This document shows positions 24,512 through 33,237 of a DNA stretch of 64,000 nucleotides, piece after piece. The notes under the pieces are model-generated. The model did no database searches and had not been told where the DNA came from. It worked only from the letters and a program-made list of their open reading frames with translations. Source of the stretch: Streptococcus macedonicus ACA-DC 198 (lineage in GTDB: Bacteria; Bacillota; Bacilli; Lactobacillales; Streptococcaceae); assembly GCA_000283635.1 (NCBI GenBank), contig HE613569.1:955501-1019500 (forward strand), written 5' to 3'. The position numbers and the translations under genes are program-made. How positions within the stretch are numbered: the stretch's first letter is position 1; every line of letters starts with the position of its first letter.

Positions 24512-27457
24512 ATGGCAGAATTAGAATCAGTTTTAGAACAAAAACTGATTGATCAACTGTGTCATGGCGAGTCTCAGTGGACTTATCGTCCTGACATTAG
24601 AACAGAAGAAGAGCTTTGGGACAATTTTAGATATATTCTCGAGCAAAATAACAAAGCTAAATTAAACGATGGTCATCTAACTGATAGTGAGTTTGCTAAA
24701 ATTAAAAATGATCTATCACACGCTTCTTTTTACGATGCAGGAAAATGGCTGGTTGGTGAAAATGGTCAAGTATATGTGCATGTTCAACGTGGTAATGAGA
24801 CGCTCCACTTATTGGTTTTAAATAATGAGCATGTTGCAGGTGGTACAAGCGTCTATGAAGTTATTAATCAATATCAAACTTTTGGTGACGAAGATGATGC
24901 GCGTGATCGTCGTTTTGACGTGACTTTACTCATCAACGGAATTCCGATGATTCATATTGAATTAAAAAACAAAGATCATTCTTATATGGACGGATTCCAT
25001 CAAATCAAGAAATACATTGCTGAAGGCAAGTTCCGTGGGCTCTTCTCAAATGTCCAAATGTTTGTTGTCAGCAACGGTGTTGATACTAAGTACTTCTCAG
25101 CTGCCAGAGACAACGAGTTAAACAAAAAATTCTTAACAGGTTGGATTGACAGTAAAAATCAACCAGTCCCTGACTTTCTCGACTTTGCAAAAGCAGTTTT
25201 AAGAATTCCAGAAGCACATGAAATGGTAACGAAGTATATCGTACTTGATAATGATAAGAAAAAACTTTTGGTTTTACGTCCATATCAAATTCACGCTATT
25301 GAAGCTATGCGTGATGCTTCAAAACATGGGAAATCTGGATTTATTTGGCATACGACAGGTTCTGGTAAGACAATGACGTCTTACAAAGCGACTCGTAATC
25401 TTTTGATGGATATCCCGTCAATTGAAAAGACAATTTTCTTAATTGACCGAAAAGACCTTGATTTGCAAACAAAATTAGCTTTTCAGTCGTACGCTGATAA
25501 TGATACGATTGATGTTGATGACACAGAAAATGTCAATTCGCTGATTAAAAAGATGACTGATGGAAAACGTCAGATGATTGTAACCACGCGTCAAAAAATG
25601 CAAACGATGGTCAATAAGCGTTTGACAGAGGGGACGCCAGAGTATAACAAGATTCGTGCTTTAAAAGTTGCTTTTGTTGTCGATGAATGTCATAGGGCTG
25701 TAACACCACAGACTAAACGAGATATTGAAGCTTTCTTTGCTAACTCATTATGGTTTGGATTTACAGGTACACCAATCTTTGAAGCTAATAAATACGAGCA
25801 AAAAGGTGATTTAGCACAAACGACACAACAATTATACGGTAATTGCTTGCACAGCTATACTATCAAAGAAGCGATTCATGATGGGGCTGTCCTTGGTTTT
25901 ATGGTCGAAACACTTGGTAAAAACGGGCTTACTCCAGAAGAAGAGGAGCGTACCTATGGCAAAGAAGCTCATATGCGTCAAGTTTTAGATGTTATTTTGA
26001 ACAAATCTTTTGCCAAATTTGGTATGGAAAAAGGTAGAGGTGAGACCTATGAAGCTATGTTTACTGTAAGTTCGATTGAACAAGCTCAGAAATACTATGA
26101 ATTGTTAAAATCAATTAAAGCTGGTAAGGATGAGCTAAAAATAAGTGATGACATTCGTCGTGCTTTACCTGATTTTCCAAAATTTGCGATTACTTATTCA
26201 GTTACTGAAAACGATGAAGCTTCTAAACTTAATCAAGATAAGATGAAAGAAGCTTTGGACGATTATAACGATATGTTTGGTACAAATTATAATCTGGCGG
26301 GTATCAATGCTTACAATGCTAATTTGAACGATCGCTTAGCACGTAAAGAGAAAAAATACTTAAATCGTAGTCAGCAACTTGATATTGTAATTGTTGTTGA
26401 TAGACTTTTGACGGGATTTGATGCTCCTTGTTTGTCAACACTTTTCATTGATCGTCAACCGATGTCTCCTCAAAATTTGATTCAGGCTTTTTCACGTACT
26501 AATCGTCTTTTTGATACTAAAAAGCAATATGGCCAAATTGTAACTTTCCAATCTCCGCAAGCTTTCAAGGAAGCTATTGATTCAGCGCTAGCATTATATT
26601 CACGTGGTGGAGAAGGAAAACCTTTAGCAGAAGACTATGAAGCTGTTAAGGAAGAATTTGTTACTTCGTTAAAATCTGTCCGTAATCTAGCAGATACTCC
26701 TCAAGATGTTATTGGTTTATCTGAGAGTCAAAAGAAACAATTTATCTTTATCTTTAGAGATTTGGATCGCTCATTTAATCATCTAAAAGCATTTTCAACT
26801 TATGATCCACAAATTTTGAAAGATAATCATTTCTCACAAGAAGAATATGAAGATTATGCAGCGGTTTATAAAAATGTTTTAGCAGAACTAAAAGAAGATA
26901 AACCGGAAGACAAAGTAGACGATGAGCCAATCATAGATGATTATGAATTAGTCGCTTTTGATAAGATAAAAATTGACTATGACTATATCATCGATTTGAT
27001 TAGTGGCTTTGTTGATTCTCTTGGTGATGTTGAGAGTGAAGCAGAATATAATAAAAAACTTAATGAAATAAGAGAAGTAATCGCAGCTTATTCTGAGGAC
27101 AATCCAAAACTTGGTTCACTACTTGAAAGCATTCTTGAAGATATTGTAAACAATAATGAAAAATACGAAAATCAAGATGTATCAGTTATCATTAATCAAA
27201 TGCGACAATCAGCAATTGATAAAGAAATTAGATTATTCTCTGAAAAGTGGTTTGTAGATTTCGAAGATGTTAAGTATGAAGCATATCATTTCAAAGATGG
27301 TAAACTAGCTAATGAAAGTAAATTAAAGGAAAAAGCTGATTATGCAGCTTACAAAGAAGCAACAGAAGAACCAGTCAAAAAATTTAAATTCTTTAGTGCG
27401 ATGATTAAAGACTTTAAAGAAGACTTAATGCCTGAAATTGCGCCTTTATTTAATTAA
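24512..27457 (+). CDS. hsdR: type I restriction endonuclease subunit
   Basis: HsdR (981 residues) supplies ATP-driven DNA translocation and cleavage. The N-terminal nuclease site has the E-x-K of MIHIELKNKD (about 150-152). The motor has Walker A TTGSGKT (281-287), DECH (391-394), FTGTP, and motif VI QAFSRTNR. The C-terminal helical region binds HsdM. The length is normal and the frame intact. Gene order M-S-R with creX and the silent hsdS following on the other strand. Confidence 0.96.
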   Translation: MAELESVLEQKLIDQLCHGESQWTYRPDIRTEEELWDNFRYILEQNNKAKLNDGHLTDSEFAKIKNDLSHASFYDAGKWLVGENGQVYVHVQRGNETLHLLVLNNEHVAGGTSVYEVINQYQTFGDEDDARDRRFDVTLLINGIPMIHIELKNKDHSYMDGFHQIKKYIAEGKFRGLFSNVQMFVVSNGVDTKYFSAARDNELNKKFLTGWIDSKNQPVPDFLDFAKAVLRIPEAHEMVTKYIVLDNDKKKLLVLRPYQIHAIEAMRDASKHGKSGFIWHTTGSGKTMTSYKATRNLLMDIPSIEKTIFLIDRKDLDLQTKLAFQSYADNDTIDVDDTENVNSLIKKMTDGKRQMIVTTRQKMQTMVNKRLTEGTPEYNKIRALKVAFVVDECHRAVTPQTKRDIEAFFANSLWFGFTGTPIFEANKYEQKGDLAQTTQQLYGNCLHSYTIKEAIHDGAVLGFMVETLGKNGLTPEEEERTYGKEAHMRQVLDVILNKSFAKFGMEKGRGETYEAMFTVSSIEQAQKYYELLKSIKAGKDELKISDDIRRALPDFPKFAITYSVTENDEASKLNQDKMKEALDDYNDMFGTNYNLAGINAYNANLNDRLARKEKKYLNRSQQLDIVIVVDRLLTGFDAPCLSTLFIDRQPMSPQNLIQAFSRTNRLFDTKKQYGQIVTFQSPQAFKEAIDSALALYSRGGEGKPLAEDYEAVKEEFVTSLKSVRNLADTPQDVIGLSESQKKQFIFIFRDLDRSFNHLKAFSTYDPQILKDNHFSQEEYEDYAAVYKNVLAELKEDKPEDKVDDEPIIDDYELVAFDKIKIDYDYIIDLISGFVDSLGDVESEAEYNKKLNEIREVIAAYSEDNPKLGSLLESILEDIVNNNEKYENQDVSVIINQMRQSAIDKEIRLFSEKWFVDFEDVKYEAYHFKDGKLANESKLKEKADYAAYKEATEEPVKKFKFFSAMIKDFKEDLMPEIAPLFN

Positions 27458-27460
27458 GAT

Positions 27461-27503
27461 AATAAGCCCTGAAGTAATATATATACTTCAAGGCTTATTT
27501 TTT
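27461..27503. terminator. bidirectional terminator between hsdR and creX
   Basis: AATAAGCC-TGAAGTA pairs with TACTTCA-GGCTTATT, with a T-run on each strand. Confidence 0.85.
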
Positions 27504-28437
27504 ACGAATTCAAGCTTGATAATGACCGCATGATAATATCAATATCTTTGCTTTCTAACTCGTTAATGATGTGGAGATATGTTTTTTGTGTTGTTGTCAT
27601 GTTTGAGTGTCCTAGTCGTCTAGCCACACTTGCTATAGAAACGCCTGCAAAGAGTAGTAGTGAGGCATGTGTGTGGCGTAAACCATGGATAGAAATAATT
27701 GGAACACCAGCGTTTTTACAATGACGCGCCAGACGGTCATTGACGGTAGAGTTGTATACTTTTCCTTTGACAAAAATAGGTTTGTCTTCGGGTAAACTTT
27801 TTAAAAGCTCAGCAAATTGAATAACGGTTTGCCAGTCAATAGGAATTTTACGGATAGAAGACTCATTCTTTGTAGGAAGAAAGCCGCCATTTTCTTTATA
27901 GTTCCATGTTTTTGAGACAGAAAGTGTTTGTCGTGTTAAATCAAAATCTTTTGGAGTTAGAGCTAATGCTTCAGAAAAGCGCAATCCTGTTTTGGCAATA
28001 AGAAGAATGAGCCAATCCATATTAATCTCACTTTTTAAATCTAAGTCATCAAGAAGTTTATGGAGTTCATACTGATTGAGAAATTTAGGTTTCTTTTCAC
28101 GTGGCTGTTTTCCTTTTATGATAGCTTTTCGAGTGGGATCTCGTGGAATAAGTCCCTCGTCTACCGCATCAAGAATCGCACATTTTAAATGATGATGAAA
28201 ATCCATAGTTGTTTGTCTTTCGTGAACACTAGCGTACTGATTCAAAATTTTTTGATAAGAGATACGATCCAAATGTTGTATCTGCAGTTTGGGAACAAGT
28301 TTTTCCAGCCAACGGTAAGCCATATAGTATTTTTGCATAGTGATTGGTCGAATCGCCCCCTCTTTGTAAACCATAATCCATTGTTTGTAGTAGTCACAGA
28401 ATAACATTTTTTCAGAATTGATTATCATTTCATCCAT
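27502..28437 (-). CDS. creX: tyrosine recombinase, CreX-like, of the hsdS shuffling locus
   Basis: 311 residues. A core-binding domain (about 1-110) is followed by a catalytic domain with Arg in TGLRFSEALAL, Arg in HGLRHTHASL, His in LGHSNMTTT and Tyr in KTYLHI. Recombinases at this position, between expressed hsdR/hsdS and silent hsdS copies, are the inversion enzymes of phase-variable type I systems in S. pneumoniae and S. suis. The start is ATG 28437 with AGGAGG upstream. It reads toward hsdR and ends at the shared terminator. It is an unlikely element integrase because no attachment repeats or mobility genes accompany it. Confidence 0.85.
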   Translation of the reverse strand: MDEMIINSEKMLFCDYYKQWIMVYKEGAIRPITMQKYYMAYRWLEKLVPKLQIQHLDRISYQKILNQYASVHERQTTMDFHHHLKCAILDAVDEGLIPRDPTRKAIIKGKQPREKKPKFLNQYELHKLLDDLDLKSEINMDWLILLIAKTGLRFSEALALTPKDFDLTRQTLSVSKTWNYKENGGFLPTKNESSIRKIPIDWQTVIQFAELLKSLPEDKPIFVKGKVYNSTVNDRLARHCKNAGVPIISIHGLRHTHASLLLFAGVSIASVARRLGHSNMTTTQKTYLHIINELESKDIDIIMRSLSSLNS

Positions 28438-28490
28438 TTTTTTAAGCCTCCTGACAATAATGTATCACAATGCTTAAAAATTATGCTTTT

Positions 28491-30194
28491 TCAGAATGTA
28501 AATCGTACAAAATCCTTACGCTGATGAAGAGTGATAGTGTTATCTAACGTTTTGAAGAAGGTACCGATTTTTTGTTGTTCTTCAAGACTTGGTAAAAGAA
28601 TTTGAGCTTCTTTAATATCATTTGAGTTGATACTTTCAAAAGTTGATCCTGTACTTAATTTCGTCCAGTAGCCATTTTGCTTCATTCTTCCAAGTGATTG
28701 AAACAGAAATTCATTTCCTTTAATCGCTGCAACTCCACGACCTAAAACAACGTCATAATCAGTTTTTCCAATATCTCCAACTGGTGCACGAACACTCAAA
28801 ATCAAATCACCTTTATCAGCAGTTTTTGTTACTTGTGTAGTCCAAACTCTAGGAACCACTCTGCCATCTTTCATATCTGCATTACCTTGAACGAGAATAT
28901 AATCAGACGGATTTTCTGTATAGTTTTCAGAGTTAGGCGATTGACCCATAGTAATTTTTGCTACATTTCCAAGCTTACGCTGTTCCCAAGCGTCAGTAAA
29001 TCCTGGAAAACGAATTTCTGGATTTTTTTCACCTTTTTTCGGAAACATTTTTTGAAGCATGAATTTTTTGAGCTCTTTTGTCTGCTCACACCTACGCTGA
29101 TGAAGAGTGATAGTGTTATCTAACGTTTTGAAGAAGGTACCGATTTTTTGTTGTTCTTCAAGACTTGGTAAAAGAATTTGAGCTTCTTTAATATCATTTG
29201 AGTTGATACTTTCAAAAGTTGATCCTGTACTTAATTTCGTCCAGTAGCCATTTTGCTTCATTCTTCCAAGTGATTGAAACAGAAATTCATTTCCTTTAAT
29301 CGCTGCAACTCCACGACCTAAAACAACGTCATAATCAGTTTTTCCAATATCTCCAACTGGTGCACGAACACTCAAAATCAAATCACCTTTATCAGCAGTT
29401 TTTGTTACTTGTGTAGTCCAAACTCTAGGAACCACTCTGCCATCTTTCATATCTGCATTACCTTGAACGAGAATATAATCAGACGGATTTTCTGTATAGT
29501 TTTCAGAGTTAGGCGATTGACCCATAGTAATTTTTGCTACATTTCCAAGCTTACGCTGTTCCCAAGCGTCAGTAAATCCTGGAAAACGAATTTCTGGATT
29601 TTTTTCACCTTTTTTCGGAAACATTTTTTGAAGCATGAATTTTTTGAGCTCTTTTGTCTGCTCACACCTACGCTGATGAAGAGTGATAGTGTTATCTAAC
29701 GTTTTGAAGAAGGTACCGATTTTTTGTTGTTCTTCAAGACTTGGTAAAAGAATTTGAGCTTCTTTAATATCATTTGAGTTGATACTTTCAAAAGTTGATC
29801 CTGTACTTAATTTCGTCCAGTAGCCATTTTGCTTCATTCTTCCAAGTGATTGAAACAGAAATTCATTTCCTTTAATCGCTGCAACTCCACGACCTAAAAC
29901 AACGTCATAATCAGTTTTTCCAATATCTCCAACTGGTGCACGAACACTCAAAATCAAATCACCTTTATCAGCAGTTTTTGTTACTTGTGTAGTCCAAACT
30001 CTAGGAACCACTCTGCCATCTTTCATATCTGCATTACCTTGAACGAGAATATAATCAGACGGATTTTCTGTATAGTTTTCAGAGTTAGGCGATTGACCCA
30101 TAGTAATTTTTGCTACATTTCCAAGCTTACGCTGTTCCCAAGCGTGATTATCTCCTTCCCCAATTCTTTCAGCGATAGCTAATTTTCTCCAAAC
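28491..30194 (-). pseudogene. hsdS': silent hsdS locus with three tandem recognition domains
   Basis: One open frame runs from the TGA near 30195 to the stop at 28491 without a plausible start before the first recognition domain (upstream residues read WRKLAIAERIGEGDNHAWEQRKLG). It encodes three near-identical units of 192 residues: recognition domain, conserved helix (RRCEQTKELKKFMLQKMFPKKG) and linker (EKNPEIRFPGFTDAWEQRKLG). The last unit is cut after HQRK and ends DFVRFTF. Having no promoter or start it is a storage locus. HsdS proteins have two such domains, never three, so a full-length product would be abnormal. Confidence 0.85.
28522..30141 (-). repeat. three tandem copies of the hsdS recognition domain, 576-bp period
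   Basis: Blocks of 468 bp at 28522-28989, 29098-29565 and 29674-30141 are separated by identical 108-bp linkers (28990-29097 and 29566-29673). All face the expressed block at 23968-24435. I see no base differences among them by eye. Confidence 0.9.
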
Positions 30195-30343
30195 TCACAA
30201 AAAAATCAAACAAGCATTATTCTCTCAAAATCTTTTATACAGCTCCGCCATTTTCCAAAAGAAATAATACCGTGACTAAAAACTTCCTTGATTTTATGCT
30301 AAAATAGAGCTAAGTTATTTAGAACAGAACGGGAGTAGTGGTT

Positions 30344-31042
30344 ATGGTTCCAGCGTATATTAGAATTCATGATGCGTTAAAGAAAAAGATTGACGATGGT
30401 TTTTGGGAGATTGGTCAGCGTTTGCCGAGTGAGCGTGATTTGGCGGATGACTACGAGGTGAGTCGTATGACGCTTCGTCAGGCGATTACGCTTTTGGTCG
30501 AAGAGGGCATTTTGGAGCGCCGTGTGGGTAGCGGGACTTATGTGGCTAGCCACCGTGTGCAAGAAAAAATGCGTGGGACAACCAGTTTTACCGAAATTGT
30601 GCGTTCACAGGGGAAAACGCCGTCGTCACAATTGATTTCTTATCAGCGAAAGCTTGCTAATGAAACGGAAATCCAGCAATTACAACTAAAAGCGACAGAT
30701 ACCGTGGTGCGTATGGAGCGCGTGCGTTTTGCAGATAACGTTCCTTTGGTTTTTGAAGTGGCATCAATTCCAGAAAAGCTCATTCAGTCTTTCAATCAAG
30801 AGGACATCACAGAGCATTTCTTCCAAACATTAACAGATAATGGTTATGAAATTGGCAAGAGTCAGCAAACGATTTATGCCAAAAATGCAAGTGAGCGCGT
30901 GGCGAATTATCTTAAAGTGCCTAAAAATCATGCGGTGCTGGCATTGACACAGGTATCCTATTTCACAGACGGACGACCATTTGAATACGTTCACAGCCAA
31001 TACGTCGGCGACCGTTTTGAATTTTATTTGGAGAATAATTAA
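30344..31042 (+). CDS. GntR/HutC-family transcription regulator (UTRA domain)
   Basis: 232 residues. The N-terminal winged helix (about 5-75) has SERDLADDYEVSRMTLRQAI and the wing GSGTYVAS; the UTRA effector domain follows. This subfamily senses sugar phosphates; in streptococci close relatives next to guaA resemble NagR-like regulators of amino-sugar use, but the ligand here is inferred only. I start at ATG 30344, with GGGAG upstream; the GTG two codons earlier is less well placed. It was guaA's near neighbour before 24 kb of foreign DNA arrived. Confidence 0.88.
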   Translation: MVPAYIRIHDALKKKIDDGFWEIGQRLPSERDLADDYEVSRMTLRQAITLLVEEGILERRVGSGTYVASHRVQEKMRGTTSFTEIVRSQGKTPSSQLISYQRKLANETEIQQLQLKATDTVVRMERVRFADNVPLVFEVASIPEKLIQSFNQEDITEHFFQTLTDNGYEIGKSQQTIYAKNASERVANYLKVPKNHAVLALTQVSYFTDGRPFEYVHSQYVGDRFEFYLENN

Positions 31043-31060
31043 GGAACAAAAGATGACAAT

Positions 31061-31309
31061 ATGTTAGAAAAATTGACTGTTCAGGAATTTGACGATGATA
31101 AGTTGGTGATAAATAACGTTGAAATTGCTGGGTGGATTGATGACGATAAGTGCCAATTTTGCAAGGCTCAAAGGTGTTATTTTGAATGCTTTGATGCTTA
31201 TTTCTGCCCATACTGCAATCGTTGACTAGAGTCTCGCTGCGGTGACTCAAACTGCGGATTCTGCAAGAATAGACCTCATTTTCCAAATAAACTTTGGCAA
31301 AAAAGCTAA
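31061..31309 (+). pseudogene. decayed cysteine-rich (zinc-ribbon-like) small protein
   Basis: ATG 31061 reads MLEKLTVQEFDDDKLV..., then CQFCKAQRC and CPYCNR, then TGA at 31223-31225 where Trp fits. It continues in frame as LESRCGDSNCGFCKNRPHFPNKLWQKS to TAA 31309. The intact form would be 82 residues with four CxxC-type pairs, probably zinc binding. The function is unknown. Confidence 0.6.
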
Positions 31310-31315
31310 AAAATC

Positions 31316-31343
31316 AAGCTGAACACGTTGTTCAGCTTTTTCT
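31316..31343 (+). terminator. terminator
   Basis: AAGCTGAACA-CGT-TGTTCAGCTT, a perfect 10-bp stem followed by Ts. It closes the gntR transcript. Confidence 0.88.
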
Positions 31344-31354
31344 TATACTCACAA

Positions 31355-31930
31355 TCACTGCAAGTCTTTCTTGGCTAAGTTTTCGATGGCATTTTTTTGC
31401 CTTTGGTTGGTAAAGTAATTTGAGGTGTAGAGCAGGCTATAAAGGCAATTTAAAATGTAATGCATGGCGGTTTGTGAATAGTAACCACCTGCTTTGTTAA
31501 CGATACTCTCTTTAGCAGGAAAAGTGATGTTTAAGTCAATCTTATCTTTAAAAACTTTGGAAGAAATCAGAATCGTCTTTCCATGACGGGTTTTGATAAG
31601 TTCCAATTCTTGAGCGTAGGCATTCAAGATATTGCCAGAATAAGATAAAAACAGAATCACATCATCTTTGTTTGAATGATAAATCACAGCGATACTGTCA
31701 TGAAATTGATTGACCATGATTGCTTGAATGCCAAGTTTTACAAACATATTTGAAAAAGACAAGCCAACCAAATAAGAATCTCCTGTCGCAAAAATGTAAA
31801 CACGCTTAGCCTTGGCAATTTGCTGCGCAGCTTTGGCGACTAAGTCTTGTGACACCGAAGCATAGCAAATATCGATAGCTTCTTTAGAAATACTGGCAAC
31901 GTTTTTGAAGATATTCGCCGTATTTTCGCT
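31355..31930 (-). pseudogene. RpiR-family regulator remnant, SIS domain only
   Basis: The reading holds the linker and SIS domain (about 190 residues) of an RpiR-type sugar-phosphate-sensing regulator: KRVYIFATGDSYLVGLSFSNMF and VILFLSYSGN are typical SIS motifs. The N-terminal helix-turn-helix is missing. Upstream of about 31930 the sequence is antisense to an oxidoreductase fragment, so the gene was cut by a deletion. It has no promoter or ribosome site of its own. Confidence 0.75.
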
Positions 31931-32236
31931 TATGGTCGCAAGGGCATGTTTGTTAAATACGAAAAAGACCGCCAAGAAGCGGATCTCAAGAAATTCTATT
32001 TGCCAGACAATGACGACTTTGGTTTGGATAAACCAGAAAATTTTGGCACATTAACGTATTACGATGACAATGGGCATTACCATGAAGAGGTAATAGGGAC
32101 AGTCGCAGGAGATAACGGTCGCTTTTACGACGCCTTGTATGAAACCCTCATCACTCACAAACCAATTTTGGTAACAGAGGAACAAACCATTCTCCAAATG
32201 CACATACTAGAAGAAGCCACAAAAGATTTGAAATGA
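31929..32236 (+). pseudogene. Gfo/Idh/MocA-family oxidoreductase, C-terminal remnant
   Basis: From the junction the frame reads YGRKGMFVKYEKDRQEADLKKFYLP..., FGTLTYYDDNG, GDNGRFYDALYETL and ILEEATKDLK, the C-terminal end of Gfo/Idh/MocA dehydrogenases (about 100 of 340 residues). The NAD-binding part is gone. It sits head to head with the RpiR remnant, each lacking its 5' end. Confidence 0.75.
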
Positions 32237-32274
32237 CAAAACTCATGATTCGCTTTTTCATTTCTAGGCTCATG

Positions 32275-32303
32275 AAAAAACTGTCCACTGGACAGTTTTT
32301 TTA
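32275..32303. terminator. bidirectional terminator
   Basis: AAAAAACTGTCC-ACT-GGACAGTTTTTTT, perfect stem. It serves the oxidoreductase remnant and the yoeB gene, which ends inside it. Confidence 0.9.
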
Positions 32304-32558
32304 ATAATGGTCTTTGCAAGAATAAAAGTAAATAGTAGTCTCATCAACACTGTAAATTAAACGATGTTCATCGGTTATGCGTCGTGACCACTTGCCAGAT
32401 AAATCGTGTTTAAGTGGTTCAGGTTTACCAATGCCAGTAAAAGGAGTGTGGTCAATCTCCTTGATTAGGCGATTATTTTTTTTAATTGTCGCTTTATTTC
32501 CTTGACTATACCAATACATGTAGTCGTTACACGCATCGTCAGACCATGCTTTAATCAT
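32301..32558 (-). CDS. yoeB: YoeB-family mRNA interferase toxin
   Basis: The 85-residue product matches YoeB along its length: SDDACNDYMYW, FTGIGKPEPLKHDLSGKWSRRITDEHRLIY and the C-terminal SCKDHY. The catalytic Glu (in KPEPLK), Arg (in SRRIT) and His near the C-terminus are kept; Arg of the usual C-R-x-H-Y end is Lys. YoeB cuts ribosome-bound mRNA. I prefer the second Met of the ATG ATG start. It overlaps the antitoxin stop by a few bases. Confidence 0.92.
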   Translation of the reverse strand: MIKAWSDDACNDYMYWYSQGNKATIKKNNRLIKEIDHTPFTGIGKPEPLKHDLSGKWSRRITDEHRLIYSVDETTIYFYSCKDHY

Positions 32559-32733
32559 CATCTACCTCGAGCAATTTATGTGTCTGAAAATTAGCTGCTT
32601 TGAATTGTTCATCGCCGCGTTTAATTTTATTCATTAGGTAGTTGTTAGACATAATGCGAAATGTTTCTTGCATGCTATCATAGTCACGTTTTGAAAGGAC
32701 TACGACAGTATCATCTTTAGCTAAATAAAGCAA
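32551..32733 (-). pseudogene. yefM: YefM-type antitoxin lacking its DNA-binding N-terminus
   Basis: 60 residues readable from a TTG: DTVVVLSKRDYDSMQETFRIMSNN... and ...HKLLEVDDD, the middle and C-terminal part of a YefM antitoxin (normally 80-90 residues). The N-terminal dimer and DNA-binding segment (about 25-30 residues) is missing; the sequence upstream of 32733 does not encode it. The toxin-wrapping C-terminus is present, so neutralisation might persist if it is expressed. No ribosome site is seen before the TTG. Confidence 0.7.
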
Positions 32734-32818
32734 GAAAAATCATTCTTACTATTATTTTTATCGAAAATGAGGTATCATGATTTTTAACCATTTCTGACTA
32801 TTAAATTCAGCTAAATTA

Positions 32819-32827
32819 TGGTAAAAT
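32819..32827 (+). promoter_or_regulatory. extended -10 promoter of ylxM-ffh
   Basis: TGGTAAAAT, hexamer 32822-32827, eight bases before the ylxM start region. The short distance means a short leader with AAAGGG as ribosome site. Confidence 0.55.
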
Positions 32828-32834
32828 AAAGGGT

Positions 32835-33167
32835 ATGGAAATTGAAAAAACCAATCGTATGAATGCTCTTTTTGAGTTCTATGCTGCTTTGTTAACGGAC
32901 AAGCAGATGAATTATATTGAACTATATTATGCAGATGATTATAGTTTGGCAGAAATTGCTGAAGAATTCGGTGTGAGCCGTCAAGCAGTCTATGATAACA
33001 TTAAACGAACAGAGAAAATCTTAGAAGCTTACGAGATGAAGTTGCACATGTATTCAGACTATATTGTTCGTAGCCAAATTTTTGATGATATTTTAGAAAA
33101 ATATCCTGATGATAAATTTTTGAAAGAGAAAATTTCCGTTTTGAGTAGTATTGATAATCGTGATTAA
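32835..33167 (+). CDS. ylxM: YlxM, helix-turn-helix protein of the SRP operon
   Basis: 110 residues with a sigma-70 region-4-like helix-turn-helix ([28 protein letters not shown]). YlxM modulates the signal recognition particle and is always next to ffh in streptococci. It is 70 bp upstream of ffh and co-transcribed with it. Confidence 0.93.
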   Translation: MEIEKTNRMNALFEFYAALLTDKQMNYIELYYADDYSLAEIAEEFGVSRQAVYDNIKRTEKILEAYEMKLHMYSDYIVRSQIFDDILEKYPDDKFLKEKISVLSSIDNRD

Positions 33168-33237
33168 TCCGTATTATTCATCAAACAGAAGAATATTTGT
33201 AAAATTATAGAGATACTTAGGTAGGAGAAAAGATACT

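Noticed and set aside
27502..28437. Recombinase read as integrase of a second mobile element
   Set aside because: No attachment repeats, excisionase or mobility genes are linked; its place between hsdR and silent hsdS fits a shuffling recombinase.
28522..30141. Long tandem repeats considered as CRISPR or minisatellite
   Set aside because: The units are 576 bp, protein coding and match hsdS; there are no short repeats with unique spacers anywhere in the window.
28833..30182. Three identical rightward reading frames in the silent hsdS array
   Set aside because: They are antisense shadows of the leftward hsdS repeats, repeated because the DNA is repeated. An identical shadow lies opposite the expressed hsdS at 23.9-24.1 kb.
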